This document shows positions 8,757 through 18,082 of a DNA stretch of 64,000 bases, one piece after another (position 1 is the stretch's first letter; every line of letters starts with the position of its first letter). A program made the translations under genes and the position numbers. This stretch comes from Sandaracinobacteroides sp039808025 (GTDB lineage: Bacteria; Pseudomonadota; Alphaproteobacteria; Sphingomonadales; Sphingomonadaceae), in NCBI GenBank assembly GCA_039808025.1, contig JBDHSK010000006.1:149841-213840 (forward strand), written 5' to 3'. Under the pieces are notes generated by a model. The model did not search any database and had not been told where the DNA came from. It saw only the letters and a program-made list of their open reading frames with translations.

Positions 8757-9470
8757 TCAGTTCAGGGTTTCATCAGCGGCCGAACTGTCCTCCAGCGCAT
8801 AGCCGGCCGAACGCACGGTGCGAACGATATCAGGAAGGCCATCGAGGTTTAGGGCAATGCGCAGACGGCGGATATGCACATCCACGGTTCGCTGCTCGAC
8901 GTCGCTGCCATTGCCCCACACGGCATCAAGCAGCTGCTCACGGCTGAATACCCGGCCGGGACGCTCAAGGAAGTGGCGCAGCAGCCGGAATTCGGTGGGG
9001 CCAAGATGCACCGGGCGCCCGTCCCGCATCACCCGGTGGGCGGCGGTATCCATCACCAGCTGCCCGTAAGACAGCGTGCCGCCGGCCATGGCCGGCCGCA
9101 GGCGCCTGAGCAGCGCCCGAACGCGCGCCACCAGCTCACGCGGCGAGAACGGCTTGGTGACATAATCGTCGGCCCCGGTCTCCAGCCCGCGAATACGGTC
9201 GCCCTCCTCGGCTCGTGCTGTCAGCATGATGATGGGAAGCGACGCTGTCTCGGCCCGTCGACGCAGCCGTCGGCAGACCTCGATCCCCGACAGGTTTTCC
9301 ACCATCCAGTCGAGAATGACGACATCCGGCGATTCTTCCTCAGCCAGCAGCAGCGCCTCTTCGCCGTCCGGCGTGCTGATGACATCAAAGCCCTCGCTCT
9401 CGAGATTATAGCGGATCAGTTCAACAAGTGTGCCATCATCTTCAAGAAGGAGTATCTGCGGCTTCTGCAT
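8757..9470 (-). CDS. phoB: Phosphate regulon response regulator PhoB
   Basis: A 237-residue OmpR-type response regulator: receiver domain with acidic pocket LEDD and phosphoacceptor Asp54 (ILDWM), the conserved Lys of VTKPF, then a C-terminal winged-helix DNA-binding domain. PhoB is phosphorylated by PhoR when phosphate is scarce and activates genes with Pho boxes. It is the last gene of the phoR-pst-phoU-phoB run, only 2 bases after phoU. The usual Pro just after the phosphoacceptor (DxMLP) is replaced (DWMVEN), a modest oddity. The 212 bases downstream to the dehydrogenase start hold no gene. Confidence 0.96.
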   Translation of the reverse strand: MQKPQILLLEDDGTLVELIRYNLESEGFDVISTPDGEEALLLAEEESPDVVILDWMVENLSGIEVCRRLRRRAETASLPIIMLTARAEEGDRIRGLETGADDYVTKPFSPRELVARVRALLRRLRPAMAGGTLSYGQLVMDTAAHRVMRDGRPVHLGPTEFRLLRHFLERPGRVFSREQLLDAVWGNGSDVEQRTVDVHIRRLRIALNLDGLPDIVRTVRSAGYALEDSSAADETLN

Positions 9471-9472
9471 GG

Positions 9473-10192
9473 TTATTTTCCGCTATTGGCAGAAATAGAC
9501 GTTGTTTCATCGGATTTCGCGCGTTCAGACGCCCGTTCACCCGTTGCTGAAAAATAGACCATCTCGGCAATGTTGGTTGCATGGTCCCCGATACGTTCCA
9601 GGTTCTTGGCAATGAACAGCAGGTGCGCCGACGCCGAGATATGGTGCGGATTTTCCATCATGTACGTCAGCAGAGACCGGAACAACGAGTTGTAATATTC
9701 ATCAACGCGCTGGTCCCGCTCCATGACATCGAGCGCCAGCCTGGCATCGCGGTGCGCATAGGCATCAAGTGCATCACGAACCATGGCGGCTGCCAGCTTG
9801 GTCATTTCCGGAATGATGACCAGTGGTGCCACCGGCGGAGTCATGGACAGGGTGGGAACACGCTTGGCGATATTCTTGGCGTAGTCGCCAATCCGTTCGA
9901 TGATGTTGGAAATCTTCATCGTGGCAATGATGTCACGAAGATCATCGGCCAATGGGCCACGCAGGGCGATGATGGTGACGGCCTGGCGTTCCGCCTCTGC
10001 CTCCATGAGGTCGAGCTGCTGATCGCGCGCGGCCACCTGAGCCGCCTCGTCGACGTCGCGGCGCATCAGCACGCCGACGGCATCGATCACCTGCGATTCG
10101 GCAAGGCCACCCATTTCGCCGATCAGGGTCCGCAGATTTTCGATCTCCTTGTCGAAGGCGCGGACGGTATGTGCGTTGGGGTTGTTTTCCAC
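9473..10192 (-). CDS. phoU: Phosphate transport regulator PhoU
   Basis: A 239-residue all-helical protein with two repeated three-helix PhoU domains; metal-binding type motifs are visible (DYAKNIAKR and ERIGDHATNIAE). PhoU links PstB transporter state to PhoR, holding the kinase off in phosphate excess. The start is GTG at 10192: GAGGAG lies just before it, and the pstB stop is 10 bases upstream. A longer in-frame ORF reaches into pstB but would be odd. PhoU is followed directly by phoB. Confidence 0.93.
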   Translation of the reverse strand: MENNPNAHTVRAFDKEIENLRTLIGEMGGLAESQVIDAVGVLMRRDVDEAAQVAARDQQLDLMEAEAERQAVTIIALRGPLADDLRDIIATMKISNIIERIGDYAKNIAKRVPTLSMTPPVAPLVIIPEMTKLAAAMVRDALDAYAHRDARLALDVMERDQRVDEYYNSLFRSLLTYMMENPHHISASAHLLFIAKNLERIGDHATNIAEMVYFSATGERASERAKSDETTSISANSGK

Positions 10193-10202
10193 GTCTGTCT
10201 CC

Positions 10203-11015
10203 TCAGCCGTAACGACCGGTGATGTAATCCTTGGTGCGGGCTTCCCGCGGATTGGTGAAGATTTCGCTGGTGTCGCCATATTCCACCAGCGTTCCCAGAT
10301 GGAAAAAGGCGGTTTTCTGGCTCACCCGCGCGGCCTGGTGCATATTGTGGGTGACGATGACGATGGCATAGCGTCCGCGCAGTTCATCGATCAGTTCCTC
10401 GATCTTGGCGGTTGCAATGGGGTCAAGCGCCGATGCCGGCTCGTCCATCAGAATAACTTCCGGGCTCACGGCAATGGCCCGGGCTATGCACAGGCGCTGC
10501 TGCTGACCGCCGGACAGCGCCGTGCCACTGTCGGCAAGGCGGTCCTTCACTTCGTCCCACAGCCCCGCCCGGCGCAGCGATTTCTCAACGATGATATCCA
10601 TGTCGGCCTTCTTGCGGGCAAGGCCGTGGATGCGAGGGCCATAGGCGACATTCTCGTAGATGGATTTGGGAAACGGGTTCGGCTTCTGGAACACCATTCC
10701 AACCCGCGCCCGCAACTGCACCACGTCCATCGTCGGGGCATAGATATCGCGGCCGTCAAGGGTGATGGAGCCGGAGACCCGGGCATTCGGCACGGTATCG
10801 TTCATGCGGTTCAGGCAGCGCAGGAACGTCGATTTCCCGCACCCGGAAGGGCCGATGAAGGCTGTCACCTCGTCGTTCGAGACGTCGATCGACACCCCTT
10901 TCAGTGCCTCCTTGGCGCCATAATGCACCCGCACGTCGCGGGCCTGCATCTTGGGAGCCTTTGGTTGCTGCCCGATGGCAGCACCAGCATTCATCGTTTG
11001 TGTCATCACGTTCAC
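10203..11015 (-). CDS. pstB: Phosphate ABC transporter ATP-binding protein PstB
   Basis: Cytoplasmic ATPase of the high-affinity phosphate importer, 270 residues. The Walker A (GPSGCGKST), ABC signature (LSGGQQQR) and Walker B (ILMDEPASALDP) are intact, and RCLNRMND is the typical PstB sequence after the P-loop. It forms a dimer under PstA and PstC. Its start overlaps the pstA stop as ATGA. The first about 15 residues may be an extension, as the next in-frame Met-rich start (MQARDVRV) also fits. Confidence 0.97.
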   Translation of the reverse strand: MNVMTQTMNAGAAIGQQPKAPKMQARDVRVHYGAKEALKGVSIDVSNDEVTAFIGPSGCGKSTFLRCLNRMNDTVPNARVSGSITLDGRDIYAPTMDVVQLRARVGMVFQKPNPFPKSIYENVAYGPRIHGLARKKADMDIIVEKSLRRAGLWDEVKDRLADSGTALSGGQQQRLCIARAIAVSPEVILMDEPASALDPIATAKIEELIDELRGRYAIVIVTHNMHQAARVSQKTAFFHLGTLVEYGDTSEIFTNPREARTKDYITGRYG

Positions 11016-12301
11016 CAGCGGACCTCAAATCGGTTGCGAAGATAGATTGCCACCCCGTTGATCGACAACAGCAGTGCCAGAAGCACGATGATGGCGCCGC
11101 TCGTCTTTTCAACGAACCCGCGCGATACGTCGTCCGACCAGATGAACACCTGTACCGGAAGCACCGTCGCCGGCTGGGTGAGCCCGCTGGGTACGGATGT
11201 GAGGAAGGCGCGCATGCCGATCATCAGAAGCGGCGCGGTTTCACCCAGTGCCCGGGCCATACCCAGGATGGTTCCGGTAAGAATACCGGGCAATGCCAGC
11301 GGCAGCACATGATGGAACACCACCTGCATGGGTGAGGCTCCGATCCCGAGCGCCGCATCGCGGATGGAAGGCGGAACTGCCTTGATGGCCGAGCGACTGG
11401 CAATCACGATCACCGGCAAAGTCATCAGCGCCAGCGTAAGACCGCCGACCACGGGCGCCGAACGCGGCATGTTCATGGTGTTCAGGAACACCGCCAGCCC
11501 AAGAAGCCCGAATATGATCGAGGGTACTGCCGCCAGATTGTTGATCGACACCTCGATGATGTCGGTCCAGCGGTTCTTTGCCGCAAATTCCTCGAGATAG
11601 ATGGCGGTCAATGCCCCGACGGGAAAACTGATGGCGAGTGTTACCACCATCGTCAGCAGGCTGCCTTTCAGGGCGCCCCAGATACCCGCCAGTTCCGGCT
11701 CGATCGAATCGGCTCCTGTCAGGAAGGTCAGGTTCACGACTTTCCGCAGCTTGCCAGTGGCCTGCAGTTGCTTCCAAGCCACGATTTCAGAGTTGGAAAC
11801 CGGGCGGTCGGCCTCGGGAAGGTGAATGTCCACCCTGCCCTTGGCGAGCTGGTCGATATTCGATGCAGCGATCAGCCACATGTTGCGGCTGTGGCCGATA
11901 AGTGAGGGATCATCTTCCACAGCCTTGCGAACCGCAAGCCACGCCCCTTCCGAGACGATGGCAGCCTGGTTGCCGAAGGCACGCTCTGCCGAAGCGGCCG
12001 TCACACCCAGGAAATTGGCCCTGACAAGGGCCTCCGGGTTTGCCCTTGCCTGCGCTTCAGTCACGCCAAGCACGGTGGCATCGATGGTGACGGGCACCAG
12101 AACCTGCGTCTGACGGAAGCTGTTCCAGCCTCCGGCAACGATCGTCACCAGCAGGAACAGCAGGAACCCGGCAGCAAAGGTCAGTGCCACCATGCCAAGG
12201 GCGCGAAAGGCCCGTTCCTTGCGATATCGCAGGCGGATGCGCGCCTGCATCGCCGGTGAATCCCAGGTGGTGGGGGCAGATACCGCATGAGCTTCAGTCA
12301 T
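11012..12301 (-). CDS. pstA: Phosphate ABC transporter permease PstA (with DUF3333-type N-terminus)
   Basis: Inner-membrane permease of 429 residues. The C-terminal half is the six-helix binding-protein-dependent transport domain with the EAA-type segment (RDAALGIGASPMQ) and GMARALGETAPL. The N-terminal half carries one membrane helix and a long periplasmic region, matching the extended PstA form frequent in alphaproteobacteria. The start 12301 overlaps the pstC stop by eight bases; the next in-frame start upstream (12331) lies further within pstC. Partner of PstC in the phosphate channel. Confidence 0.95.
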   Translation of the reverse strand: MTEAHAVSAPTTWDSPAMQARIRLRYRKERAFRALGMVALTFAAGFLLFLLVTIVAGGWNSFRQTQVLVPVTIDATVLGVTEAQARANPEALVRANFLGVTAASAERAFGNQAAIVSEGAWLAVRKAVEDDPSLIGHSRNMWLIAASNIDQLAKGRVDIHLPEADRPVSNSEIVAWKQLQATGKLRKVVNLTFLTGADSIEPELAGIWGALKGSLLTMVVTLAISFPVGALTAIYLEEFAAKNRWTDIIEVSINNLAAVPSIIFGLLGLAVFLNTMNMPRSAPVVGGLTLALMTLPVIVIASRSAIKAVPPSIRDAALGIGASPMQVVFHHVLPLALPGILTGTILGMARALGETAPLLMIGMRAFLTSVPSGLTQPATVLPVQVFIWSDDVSRGFVEKTSGAIIVLLALLLSINGVAIYLRNRFEVRW

Positions 12302-13685
12302 AAGCTTCCCGATATTTCTTGACGACGCCAAGGGCGAAGATGTTGAGCAACAAGGTCACCAGGAACAGCACCAGCCCAAGGGCAAAGGCCGACAATGTCT
12401 TGGCGCTGTCGAACTCCTGGTCGCCGGTCAGCAGGGCGACGATCTGTGCAGTCACCGTGGTCACTGATGCAAAGGGGTTGGCAGTCAGGTTGGCAGCAAG
12501 GCCTGCTGCCATCACCACGATCATGGTTTCGCCGATCGCCCGCGATACGGCCAGCAGCATGCCGGCGACGATGCCGGGCAGAGCTGCGGGGATCATCACC
12601 TTGCGGATAGTTTCTGAAGGTGTAGCCCCCATGGCAAGGCTGCCGTCGCGCATTGCTCCGGGAACGGCTGTCAGGGCGTCATCGGCCATCGACGAGATGA
12701 AGGGAATGATCATCACCCCCATCACCAGACCTGCCGCCAGCGCACTTTCTGAACTGGCCGAGGCAATCCCCAGAGAAATGCCCAGATCCCGCACCAGCGG
12801 TGCCACCGTCAGGGCGGCGAAAAAGCCGTAAACCACGGTCGGCACCCCGGCCAGCACTTCCAGCACCGGCTTTGCCACCTTGCGGAACGCCGGATTGGCG
12901 TATTGCGTGAGGTATACCGCCGTCATCAGGCCCAGCGGTGCCGCAACGATCATGGCGATGATGGCGCCAATGAACAGGGTGCCCCAGAACAGCGGGACAG
13001 CACCAAACCCCGAAGACGCATCATCACCCGCGTGCGCCGTCGATTGCGGAGACCAGTGGGTGCCTGTCAGAAAGTCGATCGGGCTGACGAGCTGGAAAAA
13101 GCGGAAGCTTTCGAACAACAGGCTGGCAACAATTCCGAAGGTGGTGACAATGGCGACAATCGAAGCGGCAGCAAGCACCCCAAGCATGAACTTCTCGACG
13201 CGGGTGCGGGCGCGGAACCCGGGGGTAAGGCGGCTCCACGCATAAACGGCCCCCATCGCCCCGGAAAGCAGCGCAGCTGACCCAAACATCCAGCCCAGCC
13301 TTGATGCCGCCTGCACCCACAGCCTGGCCGCCGTTGCGGCATGCGGATTGAAGGCTGCGGCATAGTCGCCAACTACCAGGCCCCGCACTTCTGAAAGAAA
13401 CGCCCGCTGTTCATCAGGGCTGCTGCCGACAGCACCGGCTGGCAATGCGTTCAGCACCTCGGTGGCAATCAGACGATCTTTGACCAGGGCCCAAACTGCA
13501 AGAATCGCCAGCGCCGGCAACAGGGCCACCAGGGCAACCCACACACCATGATAGCCGGGAAGCGAGTGTACCGAACCAAGGCTATGCTGCGTGGCCACCT
13601 GAAAAGCCAGGCCGCGCTGACGGCCAAACCACCAGGACGCAGCGGCCAGCAGCACGATGGCCAGAAGGGCAAAGGACATGCTCAT
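12294..13685 (-). CDS. pstC: Phosphate ABC transporter permease PstC (long form)
   Basis: A 463-residue inner-membrane permease. The C-terminal transport domain contains the EAA-type loop (DGSLAMGATPSETIRKV) and the SRAIGETMIVVMAAG helix; the N-terminal third is an extra domain with hydrophobic helices of the type seen in long alphaproteobacterial PstC proteins. The ATG overlaps the pstS stop (ATGA), and the stop overlaps pstA. A second Met six bases downstream (13679) could equally be the start. It pairs with PstA to form the phosphate channel. Confidence 0.95.
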   Translation of the reverse strand: MSMSFALLAIVLLAAASWWFGRQRGLAFQVATQHSLGSVHSLPGYHGVWVALVALLPALAILAVWALVKDRLIATEVLNALPAGAVGSSPDEQRAFLSEVRGLVVGDYAAAFNPHAATAARLWVQAASRLGWMFGSAALLSGAMGAVYAWSRLTPGFRARTRVEKFMLGVLAAASIVAIVTTFGIVASLLFESFRFFQLVSPIDFLTGTHWSPQSTAHAGDDASSGFGAVPLFWGTLFIGAIIAMIVAAPLGLMTAVYLTQYANPAFRKVAKPVLEVLAGVPTVVYGFFAALTVAPLVRDLGISLGIASASSESALAAGLVMGVMIIPFISSMADDALTAVPGAMRDGSLAMGATPSETIRKVMIPAALPGIVAGMLLAVSRAIGETMIVVMAAGLAANLTANPFASVTTVTAQIVALLTGDQEFDSAKTLSAFALGLVLFLVTLLLNIFALGVVKKYREAYD

Positions 13686-14779
13686 GCCAGATCCTCAGGG
13701 CGCAGGGGAGTCAGGTTCTCGGCGCGTTGACGATTTTCGGCACGCACCGCATCCGGAGACGGGATAAGGCCCCGACGCTTCAGGTAGCCATCCGGGCCCC
13801 AGGCGCGTTCGCTGGTGAACTCATCGAGGAATGCCTGCATGCCGCGAATGGCGCGCACATGCTTGGCCTTCACATAAATGAACAAGGGCCGCGACGCCGG
13901 ATACGACAAGTCGGAAATCGTCTGGTACGAGGCACTTACGCCATCGATCGCCACATCGCGCAGCGTGTCGAGATTGCGTTCCAGAAAGGAATACCCAAGC
14001 ACGCCGATGGCATTGGGGTTGGTGCCCAGCTTCTGAACGATCAGATTGTCGTTCTCGCCGGCGTCTACATAATGGCCGTCTTCGCGGATGGTTTCGCAGA
14101 TTTTCTTGAAGCGAGCCTCGTCGGTTTTTTTCAGAGCCTTCATGCCGGGGTCGCTCTGGCATCCCTCCAGCATGTAAAGCTCGTTGAAGGCGTCACGCGT
14201 GCCCGATGTGGGCGGCGGCCCGATCACCTCGATGCGGGTTGCCGGCAGCCGGGGGTTCACGTCATTCCAGGTCACCGCCGTCTGCTTGCGGCCGAACGGC
14301 TCGGCGGCAAGGGCCGCATAGACATCGCGAAGGGTAAGATCGATCGGCTCGGCGCGCTTGCCCTGCACCAGCACGATACCATCAATCCCGACCTGGATTT
14401 CCACGATGTCCCCGGTCTCACGCTGGTGGCAGCCTTCCAGTTCGGATTTTTTCATCCGCCGCGATGCGTTGGCGATATCGGGAAAGCGCGATCCCGCCCC
14501 TGCACAGAACAGCTTGATACCGCCTCCGGTTCCCGTCGCCTCGACGATAGGCGCGCGATACTGGGGGTTGATGCGGTTGAAGTTCTCGGCGACCGCCGTT
14601 GTGAACGGAAACACCGTCGACGATCCGACGATACGAATCTGGGTGCGCGAGTCGGAACATCCGGCCAGAACGACGACCAATGACAGCGCCAGTCCGATGG
14701 TGCGATGGAAACCCAAGAAACTTCGGCCTTTCAACACTGTCGGGATAGCCGTTGGCAGGCCTGACCCGATACCTCTCAC
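13682..14779 (-). CDS. pstS: Phosphate-binding protein PstS (lipoprotein)
   Basis: Periplasmic phosphate-binding protein of the Pst importer. A hydrophobic signal ends in the lipobox LAGC (Cys41 from this start), so it is probably membrane-anchored; the mature N-terminus carries the conserved IVGSSTVFPFT phosphate-binding loop, and GTSGTRDAF-like residues appear as TSGTRDAFNEL. The start is not certain: the GTG at 14779 has no clear ribosome site, while GTG 14737 and TTG 14716 in the same frame give a shorter, more usual signal peptide. It lies 47 bases after phoR and overlaps pstC. Confidence 0.9.
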   Translation of the reverse strand: MRGIGSGLPTAIPTVLKGRSFLGFHRTIGLALSLVVVLAGCSDSRTQIRIVGSSTVFPFTTAVAENFNRINPQYRAPIVEATGTGGGIKLFCAGAGSRFPDIANASRRMKKSELEGCHQRETGDIVEIQVGIDGIVLVQGKRAEPIDLTLRDVYAALAAEPFGRKQTAVTWNDVNPRLPATRIEVIGPPPTSGTRDAFNELYMLEGCQSDPGMKALKKTDEARFKKICETIREDGHYVDAGENDNLIVQKLGTNPNAIGVLGYSFLERNLDTLRDVAIDGVSASYQTISDLSYPASRPLFIYVKAKHVRAIRGMQAFLDEFTSERAWGPDGYLKRRGLIPSPDAVRAENRQRAENLTPLRPEDLA

Positions 14780-14797
14780 TGCGTTACACTGGGCCTA

Positions 14798-14816
14798 TGG
14801 GCAGGAATTATGTCAG
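14798..14816 (-). promoter_or_regulatory. Weak Pho-box-like direct repeat before pstS
   Basis: On the minus strand the phoR-pstS gap contains CTGACAT, a 5-base spacer, then CTGCCCA, resembling two degenerate copies of the Pho-box half site CTGTCAT. The known spacing is 4 bases, and two to three positions differ, so this is a tentative PhoB site only. Its place right before pstS is where an internal phosphate-controlled promoter would be expected. Confidence 0.22.
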
Positions 14817-14826
14817 CCATATTACA

Positions 14827-16092
14827 TTATGAAATTTGTTCCAAAGGGGCAGCCCTTCCGACTGGCAGATACAGGCTCACCCGGGTTCCCTTCCCCAGTC
14901 TGCTGCTGATCTCGATCTGGCCGCGATGCCGTTCGACAATATGCCTGACGATGGCAAGGCCAAGGCCCGTTCCCCCCATCGAACGCGATCGCCCGGAATC
15001 AACCCGATAGAAGCGTTCGGTCAGGCGTGGCAGATGTTCCGGCGCAATCCCCTCTCCCTGATCCTCGACGAACAGGCAGATGTAGTGCCCGTCCTGCCGT
15101 CCAACCTGGGTGGCCGAAACGGTGATGGGGGTGCCATGCCGCCCATATTTGATGGCGTTCGAGATCAGGTTATGGATGACCTGCAACATCTGGTCGCGGT
15201 CTCCTGCCACTTCGGGCAGGCTTTCTGCAACCACAAGGTTCAGCGTGCGGGCATCGGAATTGAGTTGGGGGGCAAAGCTGCCCGCCGATTCCGCCAGCAG
15301 TGCCGCAAGATCGAGTGGCTGCTGCGGCCGCACGAACCGGTCTCGTTCGATGCGCGACAGCGAGAGCAGATCGTCGATCAGCCGGGTCATCCGTGCGGCT
15401 TCACCCGCCATGATCGTCAGAAAGCGGCTGCGGGCCGGCGGGTCCTCGGCAGCTGGCCCCTGCAAGGTTTCGATAAAGCCCGATATGCCGGCCAGCGGTG
15501 TTCGCAATTCGTGGCTGACATTGGCAATGAAATCAGCCTGCATGCTTTCAGCACGTTTGGCAGCCGCCACATCCTCGATCAGCAGCAGCAAATGCGCACC
15601 ACCGCCGGGGTGCGAAACCCGCACCCGGAAGCTGCCTTCGTGGCTGCCCAGATGGCCGACTTCCGTCGATGACTGGGTTGCGCCATCCAGAACGATCCGA
15701 ATGGCGTCGACGATGGCGGGAAGCCGCAGCGTCTGGCGCACATCGGTGCCCACCAGCCGCTTTCCCAGAAAGGATTGCGCCGCCTGGTTGGTGGCCACGA
15801 TCCGCCAGCCCCGCGACAGAACGATGGCCGGGTCGCCAAGGGCATCGATACTAATCAGGTGCGGCCGCGGTTGCTGCGCCAATGCGTCTGGCAGCGGCTC
15901 TTCCACCCTTTCCGGCGCTTGGCGGCCAGCAAGCCAGAGGGTGGCCACCGCCATGATCAGCATGGCGGCCGGAAGCAGCAGCCACTCAGCCAGACCAGCC
16001 CTGGCCAGAAGCATTGCGCCGCCGGCGATCACAAAAGCGGCCAGAATCACCAACAGCCAGCGTCCCGAGGAAATGCGGGAAAAGACGCTCAT
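14827..16092 (-). CDS. phoR: Phosphate regulon sensor histidine kinase PhoR
   Basis: A 421-residue inner-membrane kinase. Two helices at about residues 11-30 and 35-54 are separated by almost no periplasmic loop, as in other PhoR proteins that sense through PstSCAB-PhoU. A PAS-like domain follows, then the HisKA box with His194 (NVSHELRTPL) and the HATPase with N box (NLISNAIKYG), GEGIAP and TGLGLAIV. The start is ATG 16092, which overlaps the stop of the NnrU-like gene (ATGA). It phosphorylates PhoB, encoded at the far end of the same run. Confidence 0.94.
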   Translation of the reverse strand: MSVFSRISSGRWLLVILAAFVIAGGAMLLARAGLAEWLLLPAAMLIMAVATLWLAGRQAPERVEEPLPDALAQQPRPHLISIDALGDPAIVLSRGWRIVATNQAAQSFLGKRLVGTDVRQTLRLPAIVDAIRIVLDGATQSSTEVGHLGSHEGSFRVRVSHPGGGAHLLLLIEDVAAAKRAESMQADFIANVSHELRTPLAGISGFIETLQGPAAEDPPARSRFLTIMAGEAARMTRLIDDLLSLSRIERDRFVRPQQPLDLAALLAESAGSFAPQLNSDARTLNLVVAESLPEVAGDRDQMLQVIHNLISNAIKYGRHGTPITVSATQVGRQDGHYICLFVEDQGEGIAPEHLPRLTERFYRVDSGRSRSMGGTGLGLAIVRHIVERHRGQIEISSRLGKGTRVSLYLPVGRAAPLEQIS

Positions 16093-16775
16093 CCCCCCGA
16101 AAAGGCCCAGGGGGGAACTACCGGCCCGCCAAGCAGGGGATGGAGCCAGGTTGCCGCCAGCCACAAGGCCGTTCCCCCAAGCACCGGCCAGGCCCCCGGC
16201 CACACCGTGCGCCACGGCTGGCGGCCGGAAAACTGGGCTTCCAGCGGCCACCAGCCGGTCTCATCAGCATAGCGGTGCCACCGGGTACCCATCAGCCGCG
16301 CCTTCTTGCCATCCTGAAGGCTTGCCCCCACCAGTGCCAGAAAGCCAAGGCCAAAACACAGCGTGATGGTGGGGACACTTCCGGAAAGTGCCGCATGAAC
16401 GGCGGCCCAGATGGCAATCGCCCACATCATCGGATGACGGGTGATTAGCATCACGCCGCTAGCCGGCCGTTCGCTGATCTGCGGCGCTATCGCCTTGTTG
16501 GCCGGAGTGAGGGAGCCGACGAACAATATGGCAGCCACCAGCATCAGGGATGCCGACAGATGCACAAGCCCGGTGGGCGCCACCCAGACGATTTCGGGCG
16601 GCGTGCGCCGGTAGAACAGAATGGCTCCGGCCAGCAGCAGCAGCGACTGCGCTGAATACAACAGGCGGAACCCACCCTCCCCCATCAATGCCACCAGACG
16701 ACCGCGCAACGGGTCGTTCGCCAGCAACAGGTGCAACCCGATGAACGCCCCCAGACAGATGAGAAATGCGGTCAT
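16089..16775 (-). CDS. NnrU-like integral membrane protein
   Basis: A 228-residue membrane protein with about five to six helices, containing the ITRHPMMWAI segment typical of the NnrU and isoprenylcysteine-methyltransferase-like membrane family. NnrU was named for nitrite/NO metabolism genes in Rhodobacter; its biochemical role remains unclear. Here it is coupled to phoR by a four-base overlap and follows the amidohydrolase by 11 bases, with no denitrification genes in the window. A role in phosphate sensing is possible only by association. Confidence 0.8.
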   Translation of the reverse strand: MTAFLICLGAFIGLHLLLANDPLRGRLVALMGEGGFRLLYSAQSLLLLAGAILFYRRTPPEIVWVAPTGLVHLSASLMLVAAILFVGSLTPANKAIAPQISERPASGVMLITRHPMMWAIAIWAAVHAALSGSVPTITLCFGLGFLALVGASLQDGKKARLMGTRWHRYADETGWWPLEAQFSGRQPWRTVWPGAWPVLGGTALWLAATWLHPLLGGPVVPPWAFSGG

Positions 16776-16786
16776 CGGGTCACGCG

Positions 16787-18082
16787 TCAGCGGCTGTATT
16801 CTTCGGGAAGCTGGCTGCGATCGCGCCCCGGCAGATACCGCCGCGCCAGCTTGGTCTGGCGGCTTTCCATCGGCTGTGCCCGCCCGCCGATCAGCACCGC
16901 CTCGGCGTGGGTGGTCAGTTCCAGCGGATCACCAGACCATAGCACCACGTCAGCCGGGGCTCCGGTCTTCAACACACCGTTGGACAGATTGAAGATTTCG
17001 GCAGCGTTGCGGCTGATGGTTGCAAAGGCCTGATCCCAGGTCAGCCCGACGGCGCCCGGCACCCGTGCCTGCGCCACCATGTTTCCGGCGTATTGCGGCA
17101 GCAGCCGCGGCTGGAACGACCCACCCAGATCAGGCGTGCCCAGCGCCACCTTCACCCCGGCAGCCACCAGGCGACCGACGTTTGACATGGTGGCACCGGC
17201 CGACTGGAACGAGCGCGGCAGGTTGTCCATGCCATGGGTAACAACCGGAACCCCGGCGCGGGCGATCTCGTCGGCGACCATCCAGCCTTCATCCGCCGAC
17301 ACCAGAATGAGCCGGATGCCCGGATACATCGTCTTCAGCTTCAGCACCTGCCGGATATCGCTGGCGCGATCGACCCGCACCATCAACGGCTGGGCCGAGT
17401 TCAGGATCAGGGTGAGAACCTCGATATCTTCCGGAGTAAGTCGCGGATCGCGCGACTGGTTGTGTTCTGTCGCCTTACCTTTTTGCAGACGTTTTGCCTC
17501 TTCGAGGCCATGGGTCAGCTCCGCCCAGGCTGCCGGACGGGATCCGCCCGCCAAGGCACCGCCCTGCTCTCCATATTCCACATACTGGAAGGCCCGTGGC
17601 CGCAGTGGCTGCCTTGCACCGTCGGCAAGCGAAATGATCATCCCCTGCCCGCCGAAAATACCGCGTCCGCTGTCAAGAGCGACAACCGCCGAGGTCAGGC
17701 CCTCGATACGCGCCACCGGTATCGTGACTTCGGCGGGATTGTAACTTGATTCAGCAGAGAGGGCAGCCATTACCGGTGCAGTGGGGGCGCGCAGATCATT
17801 GCTGTTGCGCACGCCCGATACATCGGCAAGCCCGAACTGGCTGATGCCCGGAAACAGGCCAGGTGTCACCCATTTTCCCTTGGCGTCAACGACCTGATAG
17901 CCGGCGGGCACAGCGGTTCCGGCCGGACCTACAGCGGTGATGACTCCGTTATTGACGACAACCACACCATTTTCGATCGGCGCGCCGTTGTTGGTCACCA
18001 CCTTGCCGCCAACGAAAGCCACCTGCGCCTGGGCGAGCGTGGCGATACCGGCAAGGGCCGCCGCCAGAATCAGCTTCTTCAT
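16787..18082 (-). CDS. Amidohydrolase-like secreted protein lacking the HxH metal motif
   Basis: A 431-residue exported protein: signal peptide MKKLILAAALAGIATLAQA, a beta-sandwich entry segment (GGKVVTNNGAPIENGVVVV) and the typical C-terminal GAPADVVLWSGDP of the imidazolonepropionase-like amidohydrolases. The strand that should read PGLIDxHxH instead reads PGLFPGISQFG (residues 74-84), so the first two metal-binding His are missing; few other His are seen in the barrel (one in VTHGMD). The frame is intact. It may be a structural, non-catalytic partner of the next amidohydrolase, with which it overlaps by four bases. Confidence 0.82.
   Translation of the reverse strand: MKKLILAAALAGIATLAQAQVAFVGGKVVTNNGAPIENGVVVVNNGVITAVGPAGTAVPAGYQVVDAKGKWVTPGLFPGISQFGLADVSGVRNSNDLRAPTAPVMAALSAESSYNPAEVTIPVARIEGLTSAVVALDSGRGIFGGQGMIISLADGARQPLRPRAFQYVEYGEQGGALAGGSRPAAWAELTHGLEEAKRLQKGKATEHNQSRDPRLTPEDIEVLTLILNSAQPLMVRVDRASDIRQVLKLKTMYPGIRLILVSADEGWMVADEIARAGVPVVTHGMDNLPRSFQSAGATMSNVGRLVAAGVKVALGTPDLGGSFQPRLLPQYAGNMVAQARVPGAVGLTWDQAFATISRNAAEIFNLSNGVLKTGAPADVVLWSGDPLELTTHAEAVLIGGRAQPMESRQTKLARRYLPGRDRSQLPEEYSR

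Noticed and set aside
13727..14683. 318-residue open frame on the plus strand
   Set aside because: Antisense to pstS; composition is not protein-like and no motif is seen.
16787..18082. Pseudogene call for the HxH-less amidohydrolase
   Set aside because: The frame, signal peptide and C-terminal motif are intact and the gene is coupled to its paralogue, so loss of catalysis, not decay, is more likely.
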